DNA of 64,000 nucleotides. Source: Nocardioides rubriscoriae (GTDB taxonomy: Bacteria > Actinomycetota > Actinomycetes > Propionibacteriales > Nocardioidaceae). Shown here in pieces: positions 38,241-47,825 of the stretch; within the stretch, counting starts at the first letter, position 1, and every line of letters starts with the position of its first letter. The notes beneath the pieces were generated by a model, which saw only the letters and a program-made list of their open reading frames with translations, did not search any database and was not told the DNA's origin. The translations under genes were made by a program, and so were the position numbers. Location: positions 62,001 to 126,000 of the forward strand of contig NZ_VIYJ01000008.1 in the NCBI RefSeq assembly GCF_008087085.1, in the 5' to 3' direction.

Positions 38241-39488
38241 CTACTTCCCGCGCTTGGACTTGGGCTGGCGTGACGGCTGGACCCGACCCGAGCTGCCGCT
38301 GGGGCCCATCGGGCCGCGGGCCGGCGGCGCGGTGCGTCCGCGGCCCGCCTCGCCGGTGATCGGGGGCCGCGATTTGGTGAGCGTCGGCGTCGAGGGCTCG
38401 AGCTCGTCGTGCAGGTCGTCGTCGAGCTCGTCGTCGAGGCCGTCGGGGGCGTCGGCCACGGGCAGGTCGTCGGTGAAGGCCGGCACCGCCGCGTAGCGGT
38501 CGGCCTGGGCGCGGGCCCGGGCCTTGGCGCGCTTCTCGGCGAGCTTGACCTCGTTCTCGTTGGACTTCAGGTGCACCAGCACGCGGGGCGCCAGGATGAC
38601 CGAGGAGTAGACGCCCACCGCCATGCCGACGAACTGGGCCAGGGCGAGGTCCTGCAGCGAGCTGGCCCCGAGCTGGGACGCGCTGACCCACAAGATCGCG
38701 CCGATCGGGATCAGCGCCACGATGCCGGTGTTGACCGAGCGGACCAGGGTCTGGTTGACCGCGAGGTTGGCGGCCTCGGCGTAGGTCTGGCGCGTGCGCC
38801 GCATGTCGCGCGTGTTCTCCTTGATCTTGTCGAAGACCACGACGGTGTCGTAGAGCGAGAAGCCGAGGATCGCGAGCAGCCCCGTGACGGCGGCGGGGGT
38901 GACCTGGAAGCCGGAGAGGGCGTAGACGCCCATGGTGATCGTGACGTCGTGGACCAGGGCGACGAAGGCGGCTAGCGACATCTTCCACTCGCGGAAGTAG
39001 AAGCCGATGAAGAGCAGCACCAGCACCAGGAACACGATCACGCCGAGGATGGCCCGGTTGGCGACCTCCTTGCCCCAGCTGGCGCCGAGCTCGGACCGGT
39101 TGACCTGGTTGTCGGGCACGTCGATGACGGTCTGGATCGAGGCGAGCACCTCGTCGCTCTGGGCGGGGGTGAGCTCCTCGACCTGGACCAGGATCGCGTC
39201 GCCCGCGGTGGTCACGACCGCGCCCTCGGTGCCGGGGACCTCGGTGTCGACGACGACCTTGCGGACGTCCTCGGCCAGGGCCTGCGAGTTGCCGTCGGTC
39301 GTGGGGACCCGGAACTCGGTGCCACCGGTGAACTCGATGCCGAAGTTGAGGCCCTTGACGACCAGGGCGGCGAAGGCGAGCAGCACGATGCCGCCGGTGA
39401 TGGAGTACCAGAGGGCACGTCGGCCGACGAAGTCGTAGGACTTGTGCCCGTTGTAGAGGTCGTTGCCGAGCCTTGAGAACTTGCCCAT
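38241..39488 (-). CDS. secF: Protein translocase subunit SecF
   Basis: A 415-residue six-helix membrane protein. The first helix is followed by the conserved GIEFTGGTEFRV. Later features are LYDTVVVFDKIKENTRDMRR, and a C-terminal cytoplasmic tail of about 100 residues that is acidic then Pro/Arg-rich. With SecD and YajC it drives the later stages of Sec export. The ATG overlaps the last base of the secD stop (TGATG). Confidence 0.96.
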   Translation of the reverse strand: MGKFSRLGNDLYNGHKSYDFVGRRALWYSITGGIVLLAFAALVVKGLNFGIEFTGGTEFRVPTTDGNSQALAEDVRKVVVDTEVPGTEGAVVTTAGDAILVQVEELTPAQSDEVLASIQTVIDVPDNQVNRSELGASWGKEVANRAILGVIVFLVLVLLFIGFYFREWKMSLAAFVALVHDVTITMGVYALSGFQVTPAAVTGLLAILGFSLYDTVVVFDKIKENTRDMRRTRQTYAEAANLAVNQTLVRSVNTGIVALIPIGAILWVSASQLGASSLQDLALAQFVGMAVGVYSSVILAPRVLVHLKSNENEVKLAEKRAKARARAQADRYAAVPAFTDDLPVADAPDGLDDELDDDLHDELEPSTPTLTKSRPPITGEAGRGRTAPPARGPMGPSGSSGRVQPSRQPKSKRGK

Positions 39489-41383
39489 CAGACCGTTCCT
39501 CCCACGCGTACGGCGGACTTCTTGGGGGTGCTGGGGGTGGTGGGCCCGTCGAGGCCCAGCGTGCCGGCACTCAGGCCGGAGAACCGGTGGCCGGAGTTGA
39601 AGAAGGTGAAGCGCGCCAGCCACGACACCATCGGCTTGGTGAACCAGAACAGGATCGCGAGGTCGACGATGGTGGTCAGGCCGAGCGCGAAGCCGAAGCC
39701 CTTCACCGCCCCGGTGGCGAAGATGTAGAGGACCGCCGCCGACAGCAGCGACACGACCTGGGCGGCGAGCCGGGTGACCTTGGCGCGCTTCCAGCCGGTC
39801 TCGACCGCCACCCGCATCGACTTGCCCTCGCGCATCTCGTCCCGGATGCGTTCGAAGAAGATGATGAAGGAGTCGGCGGTGACACCGACGGCGATGATCA
39901 GGCCCGCGATGCCGGGCAGGGTGAGCACGAACCCGGCTGTCTCGCTGAGCAGCAGCACCAGCGCGTAGGTCACCGCAGCCGCGGCGAGCAGCGACGCGAC
40001 CACGACGGTGCCGAGGCCGCGGTAGTAGATGAGGCAGTAGATGAGCACCAGGCCCAGCCCGAAGGCGCCCGCGGTGAGACCGGCCGAGAGCTGGTCACCG
40101 GCCAGGGAGGGCCCGATGGTCTCGGTGTTGGCCTTGAACTGGATCGGCAGCGAGCCGTACTTGAGGCTGGTCGAGAGGCTCTCGGCCTCGCTCTCGGTGA
40201 AGTTGCCGTTGATCTCGGCGTTGCCGTCGGTGATGACCGAGCTGAAGTAGGGGGCCGACAGCACCACGCCGTCGAGCACCATCGCGAAGTTCTCGGCACC
40301 CTGGCCGTCGGCGCTGCGCTGCAGCTCCTGCGAGGCCGCGGCGAAGACGTCCTTGCCCTTGCCCTCGAACGACAGCGTGACCGAGTAGTTGAGCTGTCCC
40401 TGGGGGATGCCGTAGCCGGCGTCCTTGAGCTCGGTGCCCTGGATGACCGCGGGCGACAGGAGGTACTTGGAGGCCGGCGAGTCGGGCACGTCGGGGTTGC
40501 TGGACTTCTGCGCGGCCGTGCAGGCGACCAGCGGCTTCGTGGGGTCGTCGACGGGTGCGGCCGGCACGTCGGCCGGCGCGTCGGGGTTCTTGGTGAGCGT
40601 GCCGTCGGGGTTGCACGTGTAGGCGTCGAACAGGTCGACGTCGGCCTGGGTGTAGCCACCGCGCATGAAGGCAACGGCGTCGGACAGCGGGACGACGGCG
40701 TTGGAGTCGAACGCCGAAGTGTCGGCCGTGTCGGCCGACTCGCTGGGCGTCGCGCTGGGGGTCGCGCTGGGGGTGGCCGGGTCGGTCGACGCCGCGGTCG
40801 GCTCGCTCGACGGGGCGGGGCTCGGGGTGGTGGTGGCGGCGAACCCGGGGGCCACCCGGTTGGCGGCGCTCGGCGACGCCGACGGCGAGGCGGGCGCCGG
40901 GGCGCTGGCGCTCGGGGCCGTGGAGGCTGGCGCGGTCGCGCCGGGAACCGCGTTGGGGTCGGTCAGCGGCGGCACGCCCGTCGACGCACCGGTGGGCGGC
41001 ACGCACTGGTCCTGGCAGGCGACCAGGCGGAAGCGGAGCTGGGCGGTGCGCTGGACGGTGTCGACGAGGTCGCGACGGGGGTCGCCGGGGATCTCGACCA
41101 CGATGTTGTTGTCGGTGGTCGCGACCTCGGCCTCGGAGATGCCCGAGCCGTTGACGCGGTTGTCGATGATCTTGCGCGCCTCCTCGAGGTTGTCCTTGGT
41201 CGGGTTGCCCTTGGACTCGAGGGTGATCCGGGTGCCGCCCTGCAGGTCGAGACCGAGGTCGGGCTGCCAGGCGCTCTTGCCGTCGTTGCCGGCACCGGCC
41301 AGGGCCACGAGGCCGTAGAGGATGACTATGCCCAGCAGGAACGCCACCAAGGTGCGTCCCGGTCGGGCCTGCTTCTTCGCCAC
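39488..41383 (-). CDS. secD: Protein translocase subunit SecD with long low-complexity insert
   Basis: A 631-residue SecD. It has an N-terminal helix, DLGLDLQGGTRITLE and the periplasmic base domain. A Pro/Ala/Ser/Thr-rich insert spans about residues 130-225, and the C-terminal five-helix domain contains ITVGVTADSFIIFFERIRDEMREG-type motifs. The insert lies in the extracytoplasmic head region and looks disordered. ATG 41383 is 5 nt after the yajC stop. Confidence 0.96.
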   Translation of the reverse strand: MAKKQARPGRTLVAFLLGIVILYGLVALAGAGNDGKSAWQPDLGLDLQGGTRITLESKGNPTKDNLEEARKIIDNRVNGSGISEAEVATTDNNIVVEIPGDPRRDLVDTVQRTAQLRFRLVACQDQCVPPTGASTGVPPLTDPNAVPGATAPASTAPSASAPAPASPSASPSAANRVAPGFAATTTPSPAPSSEPTAASTDPATPSATPSATPSESADTADTSAFDSNAVVPLSDAVAFMRGGYTQADVDLFDAYTCNPDGTLTKNPDAPADVPAAPVDDPTKPLVACTAAQKSSNPDVPDSPASKYLLSPAVIQGTELKDAGYGIPQGQLNYSVTLSFEGKGKDVFAAASQELQRSADGQGAENFAMVLDGVVLSAPYFSSVITDGNAEINGNFTESEAESLSTSLKYGSLPIQFKANTETIGPSLAGDQLSAGLTAGAFGLGLVLIYCLIYYRGLGTVVVASLLAAAAVTYALVLLLSETAGFVLTLPGIAGLIIAVGVTADSFIIFFERIRDEMREGKSMRVAVETGWKRAKVTRLAAQVVSLLSAAVLYIFATGAVKGFGFALGLTTIVDLAILFWFTKPMVSWLARFTFFNSGHRFSGLSAGTLGLDGPTTPSTPKKSAVRVGGTV

Positions 41384-41388
41384 GTGTG

Positions 41389-41724
41389 TCAGCTCTCCTC
41401 GGACTCGGGCGTCGTCGTCGACGCCTCGGGGTCGTTCGTCTTGTGCAGGTCAGGAACGCTCTCCGCGGCCGGCTGCGGGCCGGCCACGGCGCCGAGCGCG
41501 ACGGTCACGGTCGTGCCGGGGGCCAGCTCGATGTCGGCACGGTCGTCGTGGATCGATGCGATGGTCCCGTAGAAGCCGGAGGTCAGGATGACCCGGTCGC
41601 CGACGGCCAGCGCCGACTGCATCGCGCGTCGCTCGCGTTCCCGGCGTACGCCCGGTCGGACGACCAGGAGCCAGAAGACGAGAAAGACGCCCAGTATGGG
41701 CAACAGCGGGACGAGCCCTTCCAC
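41389..41724 (-). CDS. yajC: Preprotein translocase subunit YajC
   Basis: A 111-residue protein with one N-terminal transmembrane helix (GLVPLLPILGVFLVFWLLVVRP). The conserved YajC core RRERRAMQSALAVGDRVILTSGFYGTI and an acidic Ser/Thr tail follow. Start GTG 41724; TACACT in the upstream gap is a possible -10. First gene of yajC-secD-secF. Confidence 0.94.
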   Translation of the reverse strand: MEGLVPLLPILGVFLVFWLLVVRPGVRRERERRAMQSALAVGDRVILTSGFYGTIASIHDDRADIELAPGTTVTVALGAVAGPQPAAESVPDLHKTNDPEASTTTPESEES

Positions 41725-41795
41725 GAACGAGACCTCTCAGAGCGGGGAGCACGGCAGCTGGGGAAGCGCGCCGGCCGACAGGCAAGTGTAGCCGT

Positions 41796-41809
41796 GGGGG
41801 TACGCCCCC
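41796..41809 (-). terminator. Short hairpin between ruvB and yajC
   Basis: GGGGG-TACG-CCCCC is a small GC stem with a UACG-type stable tetraloop, 31 nt past the convergent side of ruvB and without a U-tract. A weak terminator is possible. Confidence 0.3.
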
Positions 41810-41839
41810 GGACCAATTGCCACCAGGGTGCTCAACGCG

Positions 41840-42916
41840 TCAGGGGTCGAAGAGAGTTCCCGTGTCGGAGGGTCGGGGTGCGGTCAGTCCGAGGTGCTCC
41901 CAGGCGGCGGGGGTGGCGATCCGGCCCCGCGGGGTCCGGGCCAGGAAGCCCAGGCGCACCAGGAAGGGCTCGGCGACCTCCTCGACGGTCTCGCGCTCCT
42001 CACCGACCGCGACCGCGAGCGTCGAGACCCCGACGGGCCCGCCGCCGAAGCGGCGGCACAGCACGTCGATGACGGCCCGGTCGAGCCGGTCGAGGCCCAG
42101 CCGGTCGACCTCGTAGAGGTCGAGGGTGGCGTGGGCGACGTCGAGGGTCACCAGGCCGTCGGCGCGGACCTGGGCGTAGTCGCGGACCCGGCGCAGCAGC
42201 CGGTTGGCGATGCGGGGCGTGCCGCGCGACCGGGAGGCGATCTCGGCGGCCCCCTCGTCGGTCAGCCGTACGCCGAGCAGGTCGGCCGAGCGGTGCACGA
42301 TGAGGTCGAGCTCGGACGGGTCGTAGAACTCCAGGTGGCCGGTGAACCCGAACCGGTCACGTAGGGGGCCGGGCAGCAGGCCGGCGCGGGTGGTCGCACC
42401 CACCAGCGTGAAGGGCGGGATCTCCAGCGGGATCGCGGTCGCGCCGGGACCCTTGCCGATGACCACGTCGACGCGGAAGTCCTCCATGGCGAGGTAGAGC
42501 ATCTCCTCGGCCGGGCGCGACATCCGGTGAATCTCGTCGATGAACAGCACGTCGTCCTCGTTGAGGCCCGACAGGATCGCGGCGAGGTCGCCGGCGTGGG
42601 TGATGGCCGGGCCGCTGGTCAGGCGCAGCGGCGAGGTCATCTCGGCGGCGATGATCATGGCCAGCGTCGTCTTGCCGAGGCCGGGCGGACCCGACAGCAG
42701 GACGTGGTCGGGGGCCCGCGAGCGGCCCTTGGCGGCGTCGAGCAGCAGGGCGAGCTGCTCGCGCACGCGCACCTGACCGACCACCTCCGACAGCGTCTTG
42801 GGACGCAGCGCGGCCTCGATGACCCGCTCGTCGCCCTCGGCCTCGGCCGCGGTCAGGGCGCCGGAGAGCGAGCGCAGGTGTTGCTCCTCCGCGGTCTCCA
42901 GCTCGTCCTCGTGCAT
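41840..42916 (-). CDS. ruvB: Holliday junction branch migration helicase RuvB
   Basis: A 358-residue AAA+ motor. Walker [15 protein letters not shown], Walker [11 protein letters not shown], the sensor region with [18 protein letters not shown], and a C-terminal winged helix with [16 protein letters not shown] are present. It works with RuvA on Holliday junctions. The start is 13 nt past the ruvA stop. Confidence 0.97.
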   Translation of the reverse strand: MHEDELETAEEQHLRSLSGALTAAEAEGDERVIEAALRPKTLSEVVGQVRVREQLALLLDAAKGRSRAPDHVLLSGPPGLGKTTLAMIIAAEMTSPLRLTSGPAITHAGDLAAILSGLNEDDVLFIDEIHRMSRPAEEMLYLAMEDFRVDVVIGKGPGATAIPLEIPPFTLVGATTRAGLLPGPLRDRFGFTGHLEFYDPSELDLIVHRSADLLGVRLTDEGAAEIASRSRGTPRIANRLLRRVRDYAQVRADGLVTLDVAHATLDLYEVDRLGLDRLDRAVIDVLCRRFGGGPVGVSTLAVAVGEERETVEEVAEPFLVRLGFLARTPRGRIATPAAWEHLGLTAPRPSDTGTLFDP

Positions 42917-42929
42917 GGGCAGGACCCTG

Positions 42930-43550
42930 TCAGGCCTTGCTCAGGGCACGCAGCGCGGCCCGGAGCAGGGCGCCGACGTCGGGACCGCCGGGGGTCTGCA
43001 GGGTGGCGGCCTGGTCGGCGACCGCCTCGATGGCCCTCTCGGCGTCCTTGGGGGTCCACCCGAGCCCGACGAGGCCCTGGTGGACCTGCTCGCGCCAGGC
43101 GTCGGCGGCCGGCGGGGCCCCGACGGGGGCGCCGGGACGAGCGCCGGTCGGGGCGCCGATGCGGTCCTTGAGCTCGAGGATGATCCGCTGGGCGCCCTTC
43201 TGGCCGATGCCCGGCACGCGGGTCAGCGTCTTGACGTCGTCGGCGGCGATCGCCCGGCGCAGGTCGTCGGGCGCGAGCACCGCGGTGATCGCCTGGGCGA
43301 CCTTCGGCCCGACGCCGGAGGCTGTCTGGACGAGCTCGAACATCGACTTCTCGTCGTCGTCGACGAAGCCGAACAGGGTCAGGGAGTCCTCGCGCACCAC
43401 CATGCTGGTCGGCAGCGTGGCCGGCTGGCCGGCCCGCAGCGTGGCGAGGGTGCCGGGGGTGCACATGAGCTCGAGGCCCACTCCCCCGACGTCGACGACG
43501 GCGCTGTGGAGGGTGACTGAGGCGACCTGGCCACGGACGTAGGCGATCAT
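42930..43550 (-). CDS. ruvA: Holliday junction DNA-binding protein RuvA
   Basis: A 206-residue protein with an N-terminal OB domain ([28 protein letters not shown]). Two helix-hairpin-helix motifs follow ([13 protein letters not shown] and [21 protein letters not shown]), then the RuvB-binding domain III after an Ala/Pro linker. The ATG overlaps the ruvC stop by 4 nt. Confidence 0.97.
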   Translation of the reverse strand: MIAYVRGQVASVTLHSAVVDVGGVGLELMCTPGTLATLRAGQPATLPTSMVVREDSLTLFGFVDDDEKSMFELVQTASGVGPKVAQAITAVLAPDDLRRAIAADDVKTLTRVPGIGQKGAQRIILELKDRIGAPTGARPGAPVGAPPAADAWREQVHQGLVGLGWTPKDAERAIEAVADQAATLQTPGGPDVGALLRAALRALSKA

Positions 43551-44074
43551 CTCGTTCCTCTCGTCGCCGCCGCGGCGAGCGCGGCGTCGATACGGGCCTG
43601 GGCGCCTCCGCGCCAGATGTGGGTGATGGCCAGGGCGAGCGCGTCGGCGGCGTCGGCGGGCTTCGGCATCGCGTCGAGCCGCAGGATCCGGGTCACCATC
43701 GCCCCCACCTGCGCCTTGTCGGCCCGCCCGTTGCCGGACACGGCCGCCTTGACCTCGCTCGGGGTGTGCATGGCCACGGGGATGCCGAGTCGCGCGGCGC
43801 AGACCATGGCGATGCCGCTGGCCTGGGCGGTGCCCATGACGGTGCTGACGTCGGAGCGGGCGAAGACCCGCTCGATGGCCACCGCGTCGGGGCGATGCTC
43901 CTCGATCCAGGCCTCGACGCCCTTCTCGATGGTGACCAGGCGCTCGGGCACGGCCAGCGTCGAGGACGTGCGCAGCACGTTGACGTCGACCAGCCGCAGC
44001 GGTCGGCCCACGTCGCCGTCGACGACGCCCATGCCCATCCGGGTCAGACCGGGGTCGATGCCCAGCACCCGCAC
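43547..44074 (-). CDS. ruvC: Crossover junction endodeoxyribonuclease RuvC
   Basis: A 175-residue RNase H-fold resolvase with the catalytic acids in [34 protein letters not shown] and [13 protein letters not shown]. Start GTG 44074 is preceded by AGGAGAGG. First gene of ruvC-ruvA-ruvB, with an SOS box 24-39 nt upstream of the start. Confidence 0.96.
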   Translation of the reverse strand: MRVLGIDPGLTRMGMGVVDGDVGRPLRLVDVNVLRTSSTLAVPERLVTIEKGVEAWIEEHRPDAVAIERVFARSDVSTVMGTAQASGIAMVCAARLGIPVAMHTPSEVKAAVSGNGRADKAQVGAMVTRILRLDAMPKPADAADALALAITHIWRGGAQARIDAALAAAATRGTR

Positions 44075-44097
44075 CTGCTCACCTCTCCTGTCGTACG

Positions 44098-44113
44098 TCG
44101 AACGTGTGTTCGG
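44098..44113. promoter_or_regulatory. LexA-binding SOS box ahead of ruvCAB
   Basis: TCGAACGTGTGTTCGG matches the actinobacterial consensus TCGAAC(N4)GTTCGA except for the last base. Its place directly upstream of ruvC fits DNA-damage induction of the resolvasome. Confidence 0.8.
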
Positions 44114-44166
44114 GAGGCCACGTTAGGCGGTGGGGCACCGTGTCGTGGGCGCGACACGCGGACGGG

Positions 44167-44940
44167 TCAGGCGTCAGCACCCTCGAGCTCGGCCATGACC
44201 TCGTCGGAGACCTCGTAGTTGGCGTAGATGGTCTGGACGTCGTCGAGGTCCTCGAGCACGTCGAAGAGCTGGAAGAACTTGCCGGCGCCGTCGGCGTCGA
44301 GCGCGATCTTGTTGTCGGGGACGAAGGCGGCGTCGGCGGCGTCGTAGTCGATGCCGGCGGCCTGCAGCGCGGTGCGGACCGCGACCAGGTCGGTGGCCTC
44401 GCTGATGACCTCGAGGTTGTCGCCCAGGTCGTTGACCTCGTCGGCGCCCGCCTCGAGGGTCGCCTCGAGGACGTCGTCCTCGCTGATCCGCTTGCCGTCC
44501 TGCTCGACCGGCACCAGCACGACGCCCTTGCGGTTGAACAGGAACGACACCGAACCGGGGTCGGCCAGCGAGCCGCCGTTGCGCGACATGGCGGTGCGGA
44601 CCTCCATCGCGGCGCGGTTCTTGTTGTCGGTCAGGCACTCGATGAGCATCGCGACGCCCGAGGGGCCGTAGCCCTCGTACATGATCGTCTGGTAGTCGGC
44701 GCCGCCGGTCTCGGCGCCGGACCCGCGCTTGACCGCGCGGTCGATGTTGTCCTTGGTGACCGACGACTTCTTGGCCTTCTGGATGGCGTCGAAGAGCGTC
44801 GGGTTGCCCGCCGGGTCACCGCCGCCCAGGCGCGCGGCGACCTCGATGTTCTTGATGAGCTTGGCGGTCATCTTGCTGCGCTTGGAGTCGAGCGCGGCCT
44901 TCTTGTGCTTGGTGGTGGCCCACTTGGAGTGCCCGGACAT
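44167..44940 (-). CDS. YebC/PmpR-family transcriptional regulator (TACO1-like)
   Basis: A 257-residue protein with the N-terminal [23 protein letters not shown], the conserved [18 protein letters not shown] and [13 protein letters not shown], and an acidic C-terminal part. The family binds DNA or affects translation of proline-rich stretches. ATG 44940 is preceded by AGAGGG. The upstream gap has short CTACGTCTG-like repeats of no clear role. Confidence 0.95.
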   Translation of the reverse strand: MSGHSKWATTKHKKAALDSKRSKMTAKLIKNIEVAARLGGGDPAGNPTLFDAIQKAKKSSVTKDNIDRAVKRGSGAETGGADYQTIMYEGYGPSGVAMLIECLTDNKNRAAMEVRTAMSRNGGSLADPGSVSFLFNRKGVVLVPVEQDGKRISEDDVLEATLEAGADEVNDLGDNLEVISEATDLVAVRTALQAAGIDYDAADAAFVPDNKIALDADGAGKFFQLFDVLEDLDDVQTIYANYEVSDEVMAELEGADA

Positions 44941-45009
44941 GCGTTCCCTCTTCTGCGGTCTGTGCGGGGGTTCGGTGCGTCTACGTGTGTCTCTACGTCT
45001 GCGTCTGCG

Positions 45010-45633
45010 TCACGAGGCGGTGACGAGGTCCACGAACAGTCCGTGGACCCGGGGGTCGTCGGCGACCTCGGGGTGGAAGGACGTCGCCATCAGCGGGCCC
45101 TGCCTCACCATGACGATCCTATCGAGCGGCTCGCCGGCCCCGGGCAGGGTGACCTCGACCCGGGCCAGTACCTCCACCGCGGGGCCGGTCGCCTCGACCC
45201 ACGGGGCGCGGATGAAGACGCCGTGCACCGGGGTGTCGAGCCCGTCGACCTGCACCGGCCCCTCGAACGAGTCGACCTGGCGGCCGAAGGCGTTGCGCCG
45301 CACGGTCACGTCGAGGCCGCCGATGGTCTCCTGGCCGGGTGCGCCGTCGAGGATCCGGTCGGCCAGCAGGATCATGCCGGCGCACGTGCCCAGCACCGGC
45401 AGCCCGTCCTTGACCCGGTGGCGCAACGGGTCGAGCAGGTCGAAGGTCCGCGCGAGCTTGGCGATGGTCGTCGACTCCCCGCCGGGCAGCACCAGGGCGT
45501 CGACCGCGTCGAGCTCGGCCGGGCGGCGTACGGCGGTCGCGCGGACGCCCAGCGAGGTCAGCGCGGCGAGGTGCTCGCGCACGTCGCCCTGCAGGGCCAG
45601 GACGCCGATCAGCGGCCGGTCGGGGGTGCTCAC
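45010..45633 (-). CDS. pdxT: Pyridoxal 5'-phosphate synthase glutaminase subunit PdxT
   Basis: A 207-residue glutamine amidotransferase that feeds ammonia to PdxS. Triad Cys is in [12 protein letters not shown] and the His/Glu are in SFHPEV; the N-terminal [13 protein letters not shown] is typical. Leaderless start at GTG 45633, since TACGAT ends 6 nt upstream. Its partner gene pdxS lies about 6 kb away (51536-52453), separated by the SipW/CalY operon and an esterase. Confidence 0.96.
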   Translation of the reverse strand: MSTPDRPLIGVLALQGDVREHLAALTSLGVRATAVRRPAELDAVDALVLPGGESTTIAKLARTFDLLDPLRHRVKDGLPVLGTCAGMILLADRILDGAPGQETIGGLDVTVRRNAFGRQVDSFEGPVQVDGLDTPVHGVFIRAPWVEATGPAVEVLARVEVTLPGAGEPLDRIVMVRQGPLMATSFHPEVADDPRVHGLFVDLVTAS

Positions 45634-45639
45634 CCCCCG

Positions 45640-45645
45640 ATCGTA
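45640..45645 (-). promoter_or_regulatory. -10 box for leaderless pdxT transcript
   Basis: TACGAT on the minus strand ends 6 nt before GTG 45633. It gives pdxT its own promoter despite separation from pdxS. Confidence 0.6.
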
Positions 45646-45688
45646 GGGAGCCCGGTGGGGTGCCGAGGGGGTGGGGAGCGCCCCGCCG

Positions 45689-47071
45689 TCAAAGGATCGT
45701 GACGGTGATGGTCTGCGAGGAGCTGCCGAAGGTGTTGGTGGCGGTGACCTTGAGCGTGTAGGTGCCGCGGTCGTTGTCCCCGCTGGGCCAGGCGTTGTCC
45801 TCGATCCCGGGCAGGGACCAGGTGGTGCCGGTGACCGTCGCGTTGGTCGAGACGGGACCGGTGCAGACGGTGGCCCACAGCGCACCTGTCCAGCACTCGG
45901 CGCCACGCTTGGCCACCCGGGTGAAGGAGTAGGTGACCGTGGCGCCGATCGGGCTGACCGTGCCGCAGGCCGGCGCGCTGCCGGTGCAGTTGAGGGCGGC
46001 CCTCAGGTCGTTGGCGACGACCGTCCCGCTGCTCGGCTGGTTGTTGCTGAAGACGGGGGCGACCAGGCTCGGCTGGTAGGACTGCCGGGCACCCTCGGCG
46101 ACCCACGACGTGCCGTAACGGGCCCGCACGGCGTAGTAGTAGGTCTCGAGCAGTCCCGGGGACGCGGAGTCGACGCACGTCCGCGAGGTGTTCCCCGCAC
46201 AGAGCACGGCCGCCGTGCCACCGGTGGCAGCCGTGTAGCGCAGGACGTCGTAGGACGAGGCGGTGAGTCCGTTGGGCCCGACCGGCGTGGCGGACCACGT
46301 CACCGTGGCGGCCTGGTTGAGCGCGCTGGTCTGGGCGACCGACGGCGCAGCCGGGGTCGCGATGCTGGTGGCCTGGAAGGTGCTGGTGGCCGCGGTGCCG
46401 GCGTCGGTGAAGCTGGCGAGGGTGGCGCTGGTGCTGCCCAGCAGGGTCGCGGCGACCAGCGCCACGACACTGGCCCGGCGGGCGCCGCGGTGGCGCCCGC
46501 CGGGCTCGTGCGGCGCGGCGAGGTCGTCCCCACGGCCTCGCGCGCCGGCCCCCTCGCCGGTGTGGTCATGGTGGTGGTGCCGGTCGTCGTCGCGCTCGTC
46601 GTCGTCCTCGTCGCGGGCGGGTCCGGACAGGTAGAGGACCAGGCTCAGGCACACCAGGGCGACGAGCCCGGGAGGGGTGAGCAGGTGGGCGACCACGTAG
46701 CCGCCGAAGGGCGCGGAGGCGACGACCCGCTCGACCGAGCGGACGACGTAGACCTCGGCGTCGGGGGTGGTGTTGGCGTCGCCCTGGAGGACCAGGCTGG
46801 CCTCGTCGCCGCGCAGCGTGGTGCTCACGACGCGGTGGGTGACGCGCTCGCCGTTGGCGGCGGTCACGCTCACGACGTCGCCGGGCTCGATGTCGGCGGC
46901 GTCGACGCTGCGGGACAGGGCGATGCCGCCGGTGGGGATCTCGGGCGACATGGAGCCCGAACGGAAGATCAGGAAGCCGAAGCCGAGGAAGGTGACCGCC
47001 AGGCCGGCAGCGATCGCGAGCAGCCCCAGGGCCGCGCCGGCCCACAGGAGGAGCTCGCGGAGGCGACGCAT
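45689..47071 (-). CDS. SipW-type signal peptidase fused to a substrate-like surface domain
   Basis: A 460-residue protein with three parts. Residues 1-150 form a type I signal peptidase of the SipW/ER type: a helix at about 10-36, catalytic SGSM with Ser40, His79 in THRVV replacing the usual Lys, QGDAN, and a second helix at about 134-149. An acidic/His/Arg linker spans 151-198. Then a third helix with the SipW-substrate-like signal [10 protein letters not shown] (about 199-226) leads into FN3-like and C-terminal PKD/Ig-like regions. ATG 47071 is 5 nt past the CalY-like stop. Last gene of the surface operon. Confidence 0.8.
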   Translation of the reverse strand: MRRLRELLLWAGAALGLLAIAAGLAVTFLGFGFLIFRSGSMSPEIPTGGIALSRSVDAADIEPGDVVSVTAANGERVTHRVVSTTLRGDEASLVLQGDANTTPDAEVYVVRSVERVVASAPFGGYVVAHLLTPPGLVALVCLSLVLYLSGPARDEDDDERDDDRHHHHDHTGEGAGARGRGDDLAAPHEPGGRHRGARRASVVALVAATLLGSTSATLASFTDAGTAATSTFQATSIATPAAPSVAQTSALNQAATVTWSATPVGPNGLTASSYDVLRYTAATGGTAAVLCAGNTSRTCVDSASPGLLETYYYAVRARYGTSWVAEGARQSYQPSLVAPVFSNNQPSSGTVVANDLRAALNCTGSAPACGTVSPIGATVTYSFTRVAKRGAECWTGALWATVCTGPVSTNATVTGTTWSLPGIEDNAWPSGDNDRGTYTLKVTATNTFGSSSQTITVTIL

Positions 47072-47075
47072 GGCG

Positions 47076-47723
47076 TCAGGCACCGACCTGCTTGGAGTCG
47101 AACACGAGGCTCGCGGTGCCGCTGAGGCCCTGCAGGGCGTTGGGGGCCTGGCTGCTGAGCCGGGCCACCACGCACACCGTGTCGCTCGCACCGGCGGCGA
47201 GGGCGCGGGCGGTGGCGAAGGTGGACGCCGTCGAGGTGAGCAGGGTGGTGTTGGTGTCGGTGGCGACCGCGCCGCAGCTGCCGGCCCGGTTGCCGGTCGC
47301 GGCCGACCCGGTGTTGGTGGCGGTGCCGCCGAAGGTCACGGAGTACTGCATGCCGTTGGTGACGGCGAGCCCGCCGCTGCCGGTGCCGGTGAGGTTGTAG
47401 GTCAGCGGGACGCTGCCGTTGTTGGCCACGGGGAACGTCGCCGCGATGCTCTCGCCGGGGACCATGGAGCCGAGCGTAAGGGACGCGACCGTCGTGCTGC
47501 CGCCGTTGTTGGCCTGGCCGGCGAGCTGGCCGTTGACGGTGATGTCGAGCGTGCCGGCCGAGAAGGACCCGGTGGCCGCGGTGGCCGAGTCGGTCCAGAA
47601 GGCGAAGGTGCCCTTGACGCTCATCCCGGTCGCCAGGACGCCGACCGCGGCGAGCGACAGCAGGGCGCGGGTGCGACCGGAGCGGCGCTTGCTCGGGCCG
47701 GCCGGGCGTCGGTGCTGGGTCAT
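47076..47723 (-). CDS. CalY/TasA-like SipW-dependent surface protein
   Basis: A 215-residue secreted protein. A basic N-terminus (RRPAGPSKRRSGRTRA) and hydrophobic core lead to the SipW-type signal GTFAFWTDSATAATGSFSAGTLDI. The body is Gly/Thr/Asn-rich beta-type sequence with two Cys. This matches CalY/camelysin/TasA-type proteins handled by SipW peptidases. ATG 47723 is preceded by AGGAGA. Its expected processing enzyme is the adjacent fusion protein or the SipW at 48584-49168. Confidence 0.8.
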   Translation of the reverse strand: MTQHRRPAGPSKRRSGRTRALLSLAAVGVLATGMSVKGTFAFWTDSATAATGSFSAGTLDITVNGQLAGQANNGGSTTVASLTLGSMVPGESIAATFPVANNGSVPLTYNLTGTGSGGLAVTNGMQYSVTFGGTATNTGSAATGNRAGSCGAVATDTNTTLLTSTASTFATARALAAGASDTVCVVARLSSQAPNALQGLSGTASLVFDSKQVGA

Positions 47724-47825
47724 CGGGGTTCTCCTGGGAGCGGGGGCCGTGGGGGGCCAGGGGTGCAGTGGAGGTGCAGCGGGTGCCACAGGTGCAGCGT
47801 CGAGGACGACGTTAGGGACGGCGCC

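Noticed and set aside
34642..38496. A 1284-residue plus-strand open frame
   Set aside because: It runs through the end of the DUF349 gene and opposite relA and apt, which are clearly real. Its Arg/Val/Gly/Asp-rich content is typical of antisense frames in high-GC DNA.
45853..45870. His run in the signal-peptidase fusion linker, and metal binding from it
   Set aside because: The HHHHDH tract is at residues 165-170 in an acidic low-complexity linker; nothing else supports a metal site.
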